NCBI GenBank assembly: GCA_003249255.1
Contig: QKJP01000017.1
Span: 53,678-117,677, forward strand
Reading direction: 5' to 3'
DNA length: 64,000 nucleotides
Source: Bacteroidales bacterium
Lineage (GTDB): Bacteria; Bacteroidota; Bacteroidia; Bacteroidales; Marinilabiliaceae
The position numbers and the translations under genes were made by a program. Every line of letters starts with the position of its first letter. Position 1 is the stretch's first letter. A model generated the notes under the pieces. It did no database searches. It saw only the letters and a program-made list of their open reading frames with translations, and was not told where the DNA came from. Positions 19,759-28,538 of the stretch are shown piece by piece.

Positions 19759-22038
19759 TTACTTCACAGTTAATTTATAATTACGCTCACCAAGCTTAAC
19801 GATATAGATACCGGCACTCCAGGTAGATACATCAATCAACTTCTCTTCCTCTATGCTGCCTGAATAAAAAAGATTGCCTGCCATTCCATAAATATTAACG
19901 AAATATTTATCCTGCGAATCAATTTTAACTTTAATAAAATCATTGGCTGGATTTGGAAATACACGAATTGAAGAATTCATCACCATTGAACTAGCAATAC
20001 TAGTGTTACTATTAGCTTCATTTGCACGTCCAAAAGTTGCTGCATTTAGCATCCTAAAGTTACCTACGCCATTTGCAATTCTACCAAAGGACTTATCTGG
20101 TACTGCGTTCATGTAACTTACTTCATCAATTAATTGTCCAACAGCATTAGATAAATAAATGGTTTCTGAACTTGCCGATAGTTTAAAATCAGCATGCAAA
20201 CCACTCTGTAAATCATCTTTATCAGCCCATACCGTTACATAACCATTAGCTTCTATTTTGGTGCCGGCAGGGAACATCCATTTGGTTAAATCGTCGGCTT
20301 CATCTGATAAATAATAACCGCTAATATTCATCGAGGAAGAACTATTGTTATACAATTCAATCCAATCATCGTATTCGCCATCTTGATCGCTTACAGTAGA
20401 CTCATTCGATGCCATAAATTCATTAATCACCAAATTGGTTTTAGGTGCAATAATACTGGTCGCTGTAAATGAATGAAATTCATGCTCGGCTCTTCTTGGA
20501 GAAAACAATCCAGCATTGTCATTCTCTGCATATATGTAATATTCTACAACCGTATTTTTCACCGCTATTTCTGCACCAAAAACTCCATCATTGGCAGCAC
20601 CATCATTATGATTTCCGTCATCAAACATTTGAACCCTTTTAAAATGTACGTCCGGATCATTTCTATAACCAACATAAGCTGCATTCGCATTTTCAAGATC
20701 AACGGTCATCGTAATGGTAGTGTTAATTTGAGGAGTTTCGGTAGACAAGCTTACTTCAGAAATGGTTGGAGTAGTTGCTGTAAAATCCGCTAAACCTAAT
20801 AAATACGAAGAACGGCCTTCCATTAAGTTTTTAATACCCGGAGTAGCACTTGATGGTCCTGGACGACCACTAGCGACAGTTACATCTGAATCTAAATTTG
20901 TGGTAAAATCAGAGTAAGTAAAAAACTTGTTATTGTCTGCCTGAACCGAAGCATCTATGATGGCTTGCATCTCTTGCGCCTTTTCATAGTAAGCTCCATT
21001 TTCGAAGTTTTCTTGCAGGATGGTTTTCATGTGCGCAATATACATGCGTTTGTACATCGGAATACTCAACAATTGCTTAATTAACGGGTAATTATCTTCG
21101 GTACTATGAAGCAAATGTGACATTTTTTGTTTTTCTGCTGTGGAGTTTAAAATGCCACTTCCCGTTTGAGAAAAACGTCCAAATGATTCGTTAAAATCCC
21201 ACATTACAGGATTAAACTTTCCTTCATCATCGCGGTACAAATAATAGTTTTGGGCAAATTCACCTGAATAACTATCCAGATTAACAAATACATTATTGAA
21301 AGCCAACATCCATAAAGCTCTGTTTACATCCAAAACATTTTCAATATTATCAATGTCCTGAGCAATTGATTTACACAACAGGATTAACTCATTCCATCCT
21401 AAATCTGATTTCAATTCGTATGCTGTTTCGTAATCACTGCTATTATCTGAAATGTAAACTAAATTGGGATAAGCATTTGTACCCGGACCTGCACCAGCCG
21501 GCGGGTTGCACTTCACAAAGGTGTTGTCTTTAGACCCAAACTTTTCTTTGATAAAATCTTTTGTTACAGATTCTGAATTAGTGTATAATCCCATTAAAGT
21601 TCCATTGATGTATACATTGGCATAATTAGCATCTGGTGCATGCATGTATTTTCTTGATATATCATACGACAGTACTTCTCTTAAGAATGATGGATCATTC
21701 GCGACATTACTTAATTTAATATCGGTATAACCATTGTAATCCTGATCCTGATAAGTATCTAACTCGATGTGCAAAGGATTCTTAACTTGATTGGCATTAT
21801 AAGTACTATTCCCCTTGTACTTAACACCCACATTTAGAAATTCCTGTCCATTTATACTTACACTCTGAGCTTTTACATAATTCCCATCGCCTGCTTTTTG
21901 AGCATCCAGTAATTCATCCCAATTACTTTCTGTAAAAGTAATTTCGATGGTTTGAATTGTACTTAGTTCGTACAACTTCTGTGCTCGGATAGATAGGTTT
22001 ACTATCAAAAGAACAAGCACCAATCCTAACTTTTTCAT
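19759..22038 (-). CDS. CotH-family kinase with lamin-tail and T9SS sorting domains
   Basis: 759-residue exported protein. After a signal peptide (ending SIRAQ) comes a CotH domain (about residues 25-420) with the conserved VKYKGNST and WDFNESFG motifs; Asp281 is the probable metal-binding aspartate. CotH proteins are atypical protein kinases, first shown in spore coats. A middle domain (about 430-530), a lamin-tail-like domain (VINEFMASN to about 660) and a C-terminal type A T9SS sorting signal (VFPNPANDF to the end) follow. It is thus predicted to be secreted and surface anchored. It heads a minus-strand set with a lipoprotein, DUF2490, VTC and DUF4956 genes. Whether it phosphorylates protein, and with what donor outside the cell, is unknown. 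Confidence 0.92.
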   Translation of the reverse strand: MKKLGLVLVLLIVNLSIRAQKLYELSTIQTIEITFTESNWDELLDAQKAGDGNYVKAQSVSINGQEFLNVGVKYKGNSTYNANQVKNPLHIELDTYQDQDYNGYTDIKLSNVANDPSFLREVLSYDISRKYMHAPDANYANVYINGTLMGLYTNSESVTKDFIKEKFGSKDNTFVKCNPPAGAGPGTNAYPNLVYISDNSSDYETAYELKSDLGWNELILLCKSIAQDIDNIENVLDVNRALWMLAFNNVFVNLDSYSGEFAQNYYLYRDDEGKFNPVMWDFNESFGRFSQTGSGILNSTAEKQKMSHLLHSTEDNYPLIKQLLSIPMYKRMYIAHMKTILQENFENGAYYEKAQEMQAIIDASVQADNNKFFTYSDFTTNLDSDVTVASGRPGPSSATPGIKNLMEGRSSYLLGLADFTATTPTISEVSLSTETPQINTTITMTVDLENANAAYVGYRNDPDVHFKRVQMFDDGNHNDGAANDGVFGAEIAVKNTVVEYYIYAENDNAGLFSPRRAEHEFHSFTATSIIAPKTNLVINEFMASNESTVSDQDGEYDDWIELYNNSSSSMNISGYYLSDEADDLTKWMFPAGTKIEANGYVTVWADKDDLQSGLHADFKLSASSETIYLSNAVGQLIDEVSYMNAVPDKSFGRIANGVGNFRMLNAATFGRANEANSNTSIASSMVMNSSIRVFPNPANDFIKVKIDSQDKYFVNIYGMAGNLFYSGSIEEEKLIDVSTWSAGIYIVKLGERNYKLTVK

Positions 22039-23090
22039 GAAATTGTTGTTTTTGTTTTTAATCTTGAAAATTGAGACCGTGTGGAAATAATTTTACAAAA
22101 AGTGCGTGCATAGTAGAAACTTCGACAAAAGTGTTAAAATTTCTTTAATTTTCAATTATACATCTAATAAAAATCATCAAGCATTAGACCTTAAAAACCA
22201 GTACACATAATATATGGGTACAAATAAGAAATTGTTTTCCCCTATTGCAAAATGACATTTTTTAACAATTAACACTCAACACAGCCATACAAACTTCCAT
22301 CACCATCTACTAAACCATAGAGCACCAAATGATTGCCCCTTCACACATCTATGATTATTTTTTTAATAGAAATAGAAACATGCACGCTATTAACTTTTAA
22401 GCATTAAACACTGCTTTAAACTGGTCTTAATTGACTTGGTGAGTATTCATGTCGGCATTCGGGATATTCCTATTGCTTAAATGGATACCAATTTACTACA
22501 CCATAAATGTGTTAAGAATTAATTAATTAAATGTTATGATATTTTATTTTAAATGTGTAAAATCCAGTGCGATAATTTGCTAGTTTGTAACTTAGCTGAT
22601 GTACTGATTGTGAGTTAAGCAATGTTTCTCGAGATAATTTGTAAATATCACAATACCACACTGATTTAAAACATCTTACAAAACACCACATCCATCCCAC
22701 TAATGGTTAAAAGGATAGAGTTTTAGCATTTTATTTGATGTTAAATTTAATGGACATAGGATAGTAGGAATCAAACTGGCTTTTATAACTCCCATAGTTA
22801 CCTGAACCTTGAGGACTATTTATAATTTTATGCAAATGCGCTTTTAGGTAAGATTATTTTAAAAAACAGGCTGCCATGTCTTTTGCATGGAAATAACTAA
22901 ATACATGAAAAGTAACTTTCGTGGTTAAGAAAAGATAATTTTAATTTTGGGGAATTAATTAAATTCAAAAAGCTAAATGCCGAGACTTCCCTACATCGAG
23001 CAGATCTGTATTGATATTATTTAACATTACACTAAGCCCTTTGTAAATGCGACCTAAGCTATACCTTGTAAAATATTGTTGCCAACAGTT
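22039..23090. other. Gene-free kilobase
   Basis: 1052 bp, AT-rich, between the CotH gene and a lipoprotein gene. I found no open frame with plausible protein composition, no tRNA-like cloverleaf, no strong terminator and no long repeat. It should contain the CotH promoter; the rest may be a decayed gene or an unrecognised RNA. Confidence 0.5.
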
Positions 23091-24065
23091 TTACTTCTTT
23101 AACCTTATTTTCCATTTAAAATCTAAACTTATCAAATGTTCGTATTCAAAGTCAATATCAGGATAAACATTCAATAATGTTGGTCTGTAAATCAGTCCAA
23201 TATAAAATAGTTTTCCAATCTGATGATAACCATCGATTGTAAATCCTATTGAATTATTTGATTTCGAGACTGGTTCCCGGGTCGGAGGTGGAGGGTCAAA
23301 CCTGTTATGATATTCTAATTCCCATGTATTTCTTGAAAAATTCAATCCGTATCCAAAAGTAAAACGCCCGAATCTATAATTGTCAGTCAAACTTGTATAG
23401 ACTGAATACATATTCTCAACCTCTCCGCTAAAATCTACAGCAGCAGGGAAAGGGATGAAGAAATCCATAACAGCACTACCAGTTAATGATAAATACTTAT
23501 TATCCTTGTAATAATACTCCAATCCTGCAGAAACACCCCAAAATCCAGTATTCAATTTTGGTGTTTCTTGAGTCGGCAGCAGATAAAAGCTATTTACCCA
23601 AGGAAGTGAATAAATTAAATTAATTTGCCCCTTATTTGTGGGAAAACTATTTTTCCAATAATCATAAAACTTTTTCGATATTTTAGGTCTGATAATACTT
23701 GTAGTATCATAAGAATTAAGTGAAATGGTTTTTCCATAATAGAATCTTTTCTGATTTGTAAAGTCCACACCATACATAACTGGTAGAATTGGATAACAGA
23801 TCAGATTTGCATATAAAAAAGTTCCATTGGGAGAGGCTTTAACAACATAGTTTCTTTCTATAGTATCACTCAATAATTTTATATTTAAATCCTTTCTTGA
23901 ACGCGCTATCTTAAATTCTGCCGGTAAATTATATGTGCTGTCAAGTATTTCAGCCTTAGCGTTCAGAACATTTGTAGTTACTTTAATATCATAGTCTTTT
24001 CTAAGCATCAAAGTAGCACATGACGAAAAGAAAACGATTGAAATCAAAATTATTAGGTTTCTCAC
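23091..24065 (-). CDS. Hypothetical lipoprotein with C-terminal barrel-like region
   Basis: 324 residues. The N-terminus is a lipoprotein signal (FFSSCATL). The next 100 residues look like a PEGA-type domain (KVTTNVLNAKAEIL, then ASPNGTFLYANLICYPILPVMYG), seen in many Bacteroidota surface lipoproteins. From about residue 145 the sequence alternates aromatic and polar residues like an outer-membrane barrel (GVSAGLEYYYKDNKYLSLTG). A proline run (FDPPPPTRE) lies near 275. I do not recognise a function. It is followed on the minus strand by the gene-free kilobase and appears monocistronic. Confidence 0.75.
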   Translation of the reverse strand: MRNLIILISIVFFSSCATLMLRKDYDIKVTTNVLNAKAEILDSTYNLPAEFKIARSRKDLNIKLLSDTIERNYVVKASPNGTFLYANLICYPILPVMYGVDFTNQKRFYYGKTISLNSYDTTSIIRPKISKKFYDYWKNSFPTNKGQINLIYSLPWVNSFYLLPTQETPKLNTGFWGVSAGLEYYYKDNKYLSLTGSAVMDFFIPFPAAVDFSGEVENMYSVYTSLTDNYRFGRFTFGYGLNFSRNTWELEYHNRFDPPPPTREPVSKSNNSIGFTIDGYHQIGKLFYIGLIYRPTLLNVYPDIDFEYEHLISLDFKWKIRLKK

Positions 24066-24101
24066 TTAGCAATAGGTTTCTTTAAACTGGTATCAACTTT
24101 T

Positions 24102-25253
24102 TTAAAAGCCAAATAATCTTATCATTTTATCAAAGATTTCGGTATTCTCGTAAATACCCATAAACTTTTCTGCTCCTGCACCAAAGGCAAACACAGGAAC
24201 CATTTCTCCGGTATGATAATCATGTATGAACTGTCCTTCTACCGCACCTTTACTTAGGTTTCCATTAAGCAAGGCCAATCCTCCGGTTTCATGGTCAGCA
24301 GTAACAATTACAAGGGTGTTCTTATCTTTAATAGCAAATTCTAAAGCAATGGCAACAGCCCGGTCAAAATCTAAGACTTCCTCTGTTACATAAGAAAGAT
24401 CATTGTTATGTCCACCCCAATCTATTTGGCTTCCTTCTACCATAAGAAAAAAACCATCATCGTCTTTCGACAAAAGCTCAATGGCTTTTTCGGTAGCCGG
24501 CACAAGCATTTCACCTCTTTTGGAGTAAGGAGGTAAATGTTCTGATGCTAAAAGAGCTGTAACTTTGCCATGATTAATATTTAATAAATCGCTAAGAGTA
24601 TCTACAAACTGGTAATTCTTTTTCTGTAGCTCTTCAACCAAATTCTTACCATCGGTTCGCTTTGTAAAATATTGAAGTCCTCCTCCAATAAACAAATCGA
24701 TATCAGTTTTTAGAAAGTCAGCAGCGATTTCTTCCATCATATATCTACTTGGCTGATGGGCAATAAATGAAGCCGGTGTTGCATGTGTAATTGCAGAGGT
24801 CGAGATCAACCCGGTAGCTTTTCCATTGGCTTCTGCAATTTCTAATATCGAATGAACCGGGACAGTATCAGGGTTTACTCCAATGGCTCCATTATATGTC
24901 TTATTACCGGTAGCAATGGCAGTACCACCGGCACCTGAATCTGTAACATAAGCACTTGAACTTTGTGTTTTACTAAAGCCGATGTGCTTCATGTTTTGAA
25001 TATGCAACTCCCCCCCGTTTGCAGACATTCCCGCAAATACCTGAGCTACTCCCATACCGTCTCCAATGAGTAAAATGATATTTTTGGGTTTGCTTTCAAA
25101 TTGCAGATTCTCGTGATTGATCACTGCTACATCATGAGGATGTTTATTAACAAATTTTGTTTTTGATAAGGTATCAGTTTCTATTTCCTGAGAAAATGCC
25201 GGGCAAATAATGAATATATAGCTTAGAACTAAGCTTAATAATTTTTGTGTCAT
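24102..25253 (-). CDS. Alkaline phosphatase (PhoA superfamily)
   Basis: Exported metallo-phosphomonoesterase, 383 residues from the chosen start. The signal peptide is MTQKLLSLVLSYIFIICPAFSQ split at about residue 22. Metal and catalytic motifs are intact: LIGDGMG (zinc/magnesium aspartate), VTDSGAGGTAIATG (nucleophile serine), MVEGSQIDWGGHNND and VTADHETGG. It releases phosphate from organic esters in the periplasm. The frame extends 33 codons upstream to 25352, but only the Met at 25253 yields a signal peptide at the N-terminus. It reads divergently from the zinc-ribbon gene. Confidence 0.93.
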   Translation of the reverse strand: MTQKLLSLVLSYIFIICPAFSQEIETDTLSKTKFVNKHPHDVAVINHENLQFESKPKNIILLIGDGMGVAQVFAGMSANGGELHIQNMKHIGFSKTQSSSAYVTDSGAGGTAIATGNKTYNGAIGVNPDTVPVHSILEIAEANGKATGLISTSAITHATPASFIAHQPSRYMMEEIAADFLKTDIDLFIGGGLQYFTKRTDGKNLVEELQKKNYQFVDTLSDLLNINHGKVTALLASEHLPPYSKRGEMLVPATEKAIELLSKDDDGFFLMVEGSQIDWGGHNNDLSYVTEEVLDFDRAVAIALEFAIKDKNTLVIVTADHETGGLALLNGNLSKGAVEGQFIHDYHTGEMVPVFAFGAGAEKFMGIYENTEIFDKMIRLFGF

Positions 25254-25419
25254 ATTCTTTTTTGTTGATGGAGTAAAAGTACAAATAAACAATTGATAAT
25301 TTGGTTGATCCGATTTCTTTATTGCAAATGATACACCGATAAAATCACGCACCTGGCTTTACAAAACCATTGAAATTATTAGTTTTACCCATATTTTTTT
25401 CACTCTAACATCAATAAAA

Positions 25420-25689
25420 ATGGAAAACAACTCTAACATTTGCCAAAGTTGTGGCATGCCTTTACAGTACGATCCCAATCAAGGTGGTACAAATACTGAC
25501 AATAGTTTAAGTGAAAAGTATTGCAGTTACTGCTTTGCCAATGGAAAATTTAAGGATGACGGAATATCCTTACAAGAAAAAATTGACAAGAACGTCCAAA
25601 AGGCTGTTGAGCAAATGGGAATGGATGAAGCTAAAGCCAGAGCTATGGCCGAAAGTATTTTACCAACTTTAGAAAGATGGAAATCGTAG
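25420..25689 (+). CDS. Small zinc-ribbon protein
   Basis: 89-residue cytoplasmic protein of the putative zinc-ribbon family (PF12674 type). Two cysteine pairs, CQSCGMP near the start and CSYC about 24 residues later, should bind one zinc. The C-terminal half is a charged helix pair (EKIDKNVQKAVEQMG, then AESILPTLERWK). Such proteins are common and uncharacterised, sometimes fused to transcription regulators. It is a single gene, divergent from the alkaline phosphatase. Confidence 0.88.
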   Translation: MENNSNICQSCGMPLQYDPNQGGTNTDNSLSEKYCSYCFANGKFKDDGISLQEKIDKNVQKAVEQMGMDEAKARAMAESILPTLERWKS

Positions 25690-25745
25690 CTTTTTTATCC
25701 TACTCTTACTTCGTATGAAAATCATACAATTCATTCGTGATAAAA

Positions 25746-25783
25746 AAACAGCTGCTCACACCATGCAATGCGAACAGCTGTTT
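25746..25783 (-). terminator. Terminator of the DUF6515-like gene
   Basis: 9 bp stem (AAACAGCTG with CAGCTGTTT), extended by two pairs past a mismatch. On the minus strand a T-run (complement of 25742-25748) follows. It lies 19 bp beyond the stop at 25802 and may also end the converging zinc-ribbon transcript. Confidence 0.75.
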
Positions 25784-25801
25784 AAATCCAGAATCGACTT
25801 T

Positions 25802-26407
25802 TTATAAGTTTTCAGGACTATCAATCACAGTGTAATACTCTTCATCCTTGTCATTAATTCGAGCTTCGTAGTAAGTATCATCCAATTTATAATACTCCTG
25901 ACCTTCTACAATTACAACTTCATAGCCTTCCGGTAAAGCATCTACCTCAGCACCTATTGGAGCATCTACTACTTCATATTCGTCTGCAGAATTATCTACC
26001 TGTGTGTAATAAGTTCCATAGTAATAAAAATAAGGTCTATTTCTAACCACAATGCGCTTATATCCCACCGGTAAAATTTTCACCCTTACTCTATGGGGTG
26101 CTTTTACAACTACAAACTTTTTACCTCGTGGTTGATACCAAATACCTTTGTGTAAATGATAAGATACTCCTCCATGTTTCACGACTCGATAACCTTGTGG
26201 CAACACCGTTACAACTTTTCCTCGCGGTGGTAGATTTCTATATTTTACATGGGCTACTCTACGAACTTTTGCCGGGCGCACATGGCGGTGAGCAACCTTA
26301 CGTTTGACATGATGGTGCTTATGAGCTTTATCTTCATTTGGTCTCTGTTGGGCATTAATACTTGTAACAAATAATAAACTGATTGCAATTACGATTAGTG
26401 ATCTCAT
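25802..26407 (-). CDS. DUF6515-like exported repeat protein
   Basis: 201 residues with signal peptide (ending TSINAQ), a very basic His/Lys/Arg-rich segment (about 28-60), and three repeats of a unit around L-P-x-G-Y-x-V-V followed 10-15 residues later by W-Y or Y-Y: LPQGYRVVKHGG, LPVGYKRIVVRN and LPEGYEVVIVEG. The first two units are basic and the third is acidic. Charge therefore runs from strongly positive to strongly negative along the chain. Function unknown. It is probably periplasmic, and the basic half might bind nucleic acid, phosphate polymer or cell wall (speculation). Confidence 0.8.
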   Translation of the reverse strand: MRSLIVIAISLLFVTSINAQQRPNEDKAHKHHHVKRKVAHRHVRPAKVRRVAHVKYRNLPPRGKVVTVLPQGYRVVKHGGVSYHLHKGIWYQPRGKKFVVVKAPHRVRVKILPVGYKRIVVRNRPYFYYYGTYYTQVDNSADEYEVVDAPIGAEVDALPEGYEVVIVEGQEYYKLDDTYYEARINDKDEEYYTVIDSPENL

Positions 26408-26501
26408 ATCTTTTCTTTTTTATTGAATATTGCTTTGTTTATAGCCATCACACAAGAAAAAGATATTACCCTTAGCTAAAAATTGAATTTTTAAAAATTA
26501 A

Positions 26502-26534
26502 AAACCTCGAAGGTCTAAATGACCTTCGAGGTTT
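26502..26534 (-). terminator. Terminator of the urea transporter/TPR operon
   Basis: 14 bp perfect inverted repeat (26502-26515 with 26521-26534) around a five-base loop. On the minus strand it is followed by a T-rich stretch. It stands 20 bp after the stop of the last TPR gene. Confidence 0.85.
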
Positions 26535-26554
26535 AACCGATATTTTGAAACAAA

Positions 26555-27181
26555 CTACTGCTCAATTAACCTAATTCCTTCCAAAGCAGAAGAACCATTG
26601 GGTTTATTTAACAAGGCTTTATAAAACAACACATTGGCTTCTCTTATTTTCTTGAGTTGAAAGTTGGTCCAACCTAACATCACTAAGCCATCGTAATCAA
26701 AAGGATATAAATTCACCACTTTTTCAAAAAATCCGAGAGCAGCTTGATACTCCTGACGGCCATAATAAATCATGCCCATTTGATATAAAGCTTGCGAATT
26801 ATTAGGTGCAATTTTTAAGATTTCTTCATATAACTTTCGGACGGTTTCCCAATTACCTATAGCCACTTCAGGATAAACCAATCCAAATTTAGGTTCTACA
26901 GCAAAAGGATGCATGTCGATTGCTTTTTGATAATAGCTTTTTGATTTCACAAACAAGCCCTGTGAATAATTTAACCATCCAAGCCGCAAGTTCAATTCAT
27001 AGGAATCTTCACTATAAACCTGCATCAGTTCTTCGATGGCTGCTGAAATATCACCGTCGATTTCTTTCTGATAGCTTTTCTCAAAAGCTTTTTTCAACTT
27101 TTCGTATTCTGCTTTTTGAGCACTTGCAACAAATGTGACAAATGCGAAACTAAGCAGTAAAAAACGCTTTAAAAATTCCAT
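26555..27181 (-). CDS. Periplasmic TPR protein
   Basis: 208 residues: signal peptide (ending TFVASAQ), then about four tetratricopeptide units, with signature stretches such as ALYQMGMIYYGRQEYQAALGF and LVMLGWTNFQLKKIREA. TPR proteins act as assembly scaffolds. The start ATG overlaps the end of the upstream TPR-barrel gene by 13 bp, so translation is probably coupled. It is the third and last gene of the operon that begins with the urea transporter-peptidase fusion. Confidence 0.85.
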   Translation of the reverse strand: MEFLKRFLLLSFAFVTFVASAQKAEYEKLKKAFEKSYQKEIDGDISAAIEELMQVYSEDSYELNLRLGWLNYSQGLFVKSKSYYQKAIDMHPFAVEPKFGLVYPEVAIGNWETVRKLYEEILKIAPNNSQALYQMGMIYYGRQEYQAALGFFEKVVNLYPFDYDGLVMLGWTNFQLKKIREANVLFYKALLNKPNGSSALEGIRLIEQ

Positions 27182-28536
27182 ATCAAACCTCCTGAAAAAT
27201 TAATATTACCATGACTATAGGCTTCGTAAGAAGATTCTAGTTTTGTTTTTCCTTTATATGTTGAAATACTATTTGAATACCCAGCGCCTACAATTAGCTT
27301 GAATTTACCATTTTTTAATGGAAATATCCCTTGCAAACTTAATTCATCAGCCGTTTCTTCTAAGGAATTATAAACTGCATCTGTACTCAAATCATAAAAA
27401 TCACGATGAGCCACCGGGTTATAACTCAGTTGTAACCACATAAAATCAGTTACTTTAGTCCCTATCAAATGTTTATGTATAATGGTATTTTGGGAAACTT
27501 CTTCTTGTTGTAGATTTTGATAATAAACATCTAAACCATAATATAAATTCAAATTGGCAAAAGGAAAAACTTTAAAATGAAAGCCCAACTGGGTTTGATC
27601 TTTTGAATTTAAATTTCCTTGTGAAAAAGATGCTCCTAACTGATATAAATCTTTATCATAACTTACCTGAAGTGCATAAATCCAATTATTTTGCGTGAAA
27701 TAATCTCTGATCGTCCGTGATGAACCAACACCTTTTCCATACCCTCCTAAATTGTAGATTGGTGATTTGGCATACAAATAATGAAAAGAAGGAACTACTT
27801 TTAATCCGGTAATTGGGGTATATTCTAGTTTTAATCCACCATCAATCTGGTTAGTCGGATCATCAAAGGAATAATATTCTAAGCCGTCTATTTTACCATA
27901 CACAAAATCATTCTTCTTAAGAAAAGCAAAATTATATGTACATATTAATGAATGACCTATTCGATGAGATAAAAAAACGATGGGCATTTGATAATTATTG
28001 CCAATTTTCGTTATTCCATCTGCTTCGGGTTTAACGGATGCTTCTATTTCTTGTTGAACCTCTTTTGAATCACTGTAGCTTGCCACATAAAAAAAACCAA
28101 GTGACTTAATCACTGATGAATAGTATTTGTAGACCTGCGGGTAACTTTCTTGATGAATATTTTTTGATATTTTTAAAGCATCATTATAACGCCCACCATA
28201 GTTATAACAATCGCTTAAATACTTAGTCGCAATTATATTATCCGGAACAAACTCCAAAGCTTTTTCATAATACTTAATGGCTTTTCGATACTTTGCTTGT
28301 ACAAAATGTGCATAGCCCATCCGCATTTGAAGGTAAAAGAAATCAATTCCTTCCTTATTAGCTTGCTGCCCTGCCTTTAGTAACTCATCCCAATTACCAT
28401 TTAAGTAGTGCTGATAAGTTACTGAATCAATGCTTATGGCTTTCTGATTTTGAGCTTGTACAGAGTATCCCATAAGCATCATAAAGATGATTATTCCAAA
28501 ATTGAATTTGATTTGTCCCCAAGTTGTTCGTTTCAT
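27169..28536 (-). CDS. TPR protein with C-terminal outer-membrane barrel
   Basis: 455 residues: signal peptide, two to three TPR units (for example AKYRKAIKYYEKALEFVPDN, about 78-97), then about 270 residues of alternating amphipathic strands rich in Tyr and Phe that end FSGGLIWNF, a typical outer-membrane barrel end. The layout recalls the YaiO-type TPR-barrel proteins, but identity is not certain. It begins 2 bp after the stop of the urea transporter-peptidase gene. The arrangement suggests an envelope-spanning function shared by the three products. Confidence 0.82.
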   Translation of the reverse strand: MKRTTWGQIKFNFGIIIFMMLMGYSVQAQNQKAISIDSVTYQHYLNGNWDELLKAGQQANKEGIDFFYLQMRMGYAHFVQAKYRKAIKYYEKALEFVPDNIIATKYLSDCYNYGGRYNDALKISKNIHQESYPQVYKYYSSVIKSLGFFYVASYSDSKEVQQEIEASVKPEADGITKIGNNYQMPIVFLSHRIGHSLICTYNFAFLKKNDFVYGKIDGLEYYSFDDPTNQIDGGLKLEYTPITGLKVVPSFHYLYAKSPIYNLGGYGKGVGSSRTIRDYFTQNNWIYALQVSYDKDLYQLGASFSQGNLNSKDQTQLGFHFKVFPFANLNLYYGLDVYYQNLQQEEVSQNTIIHKHLIGTKVTDFMWLQLSYNPVAHRDFYDLSTDAVYNSLEETADELSLQGIFPLKNGKFKLIVGAGYSNSISTYKGKTKLESSYEAYSHGNINFSGGLIWNF

Positions 28537-28538
28537 TG

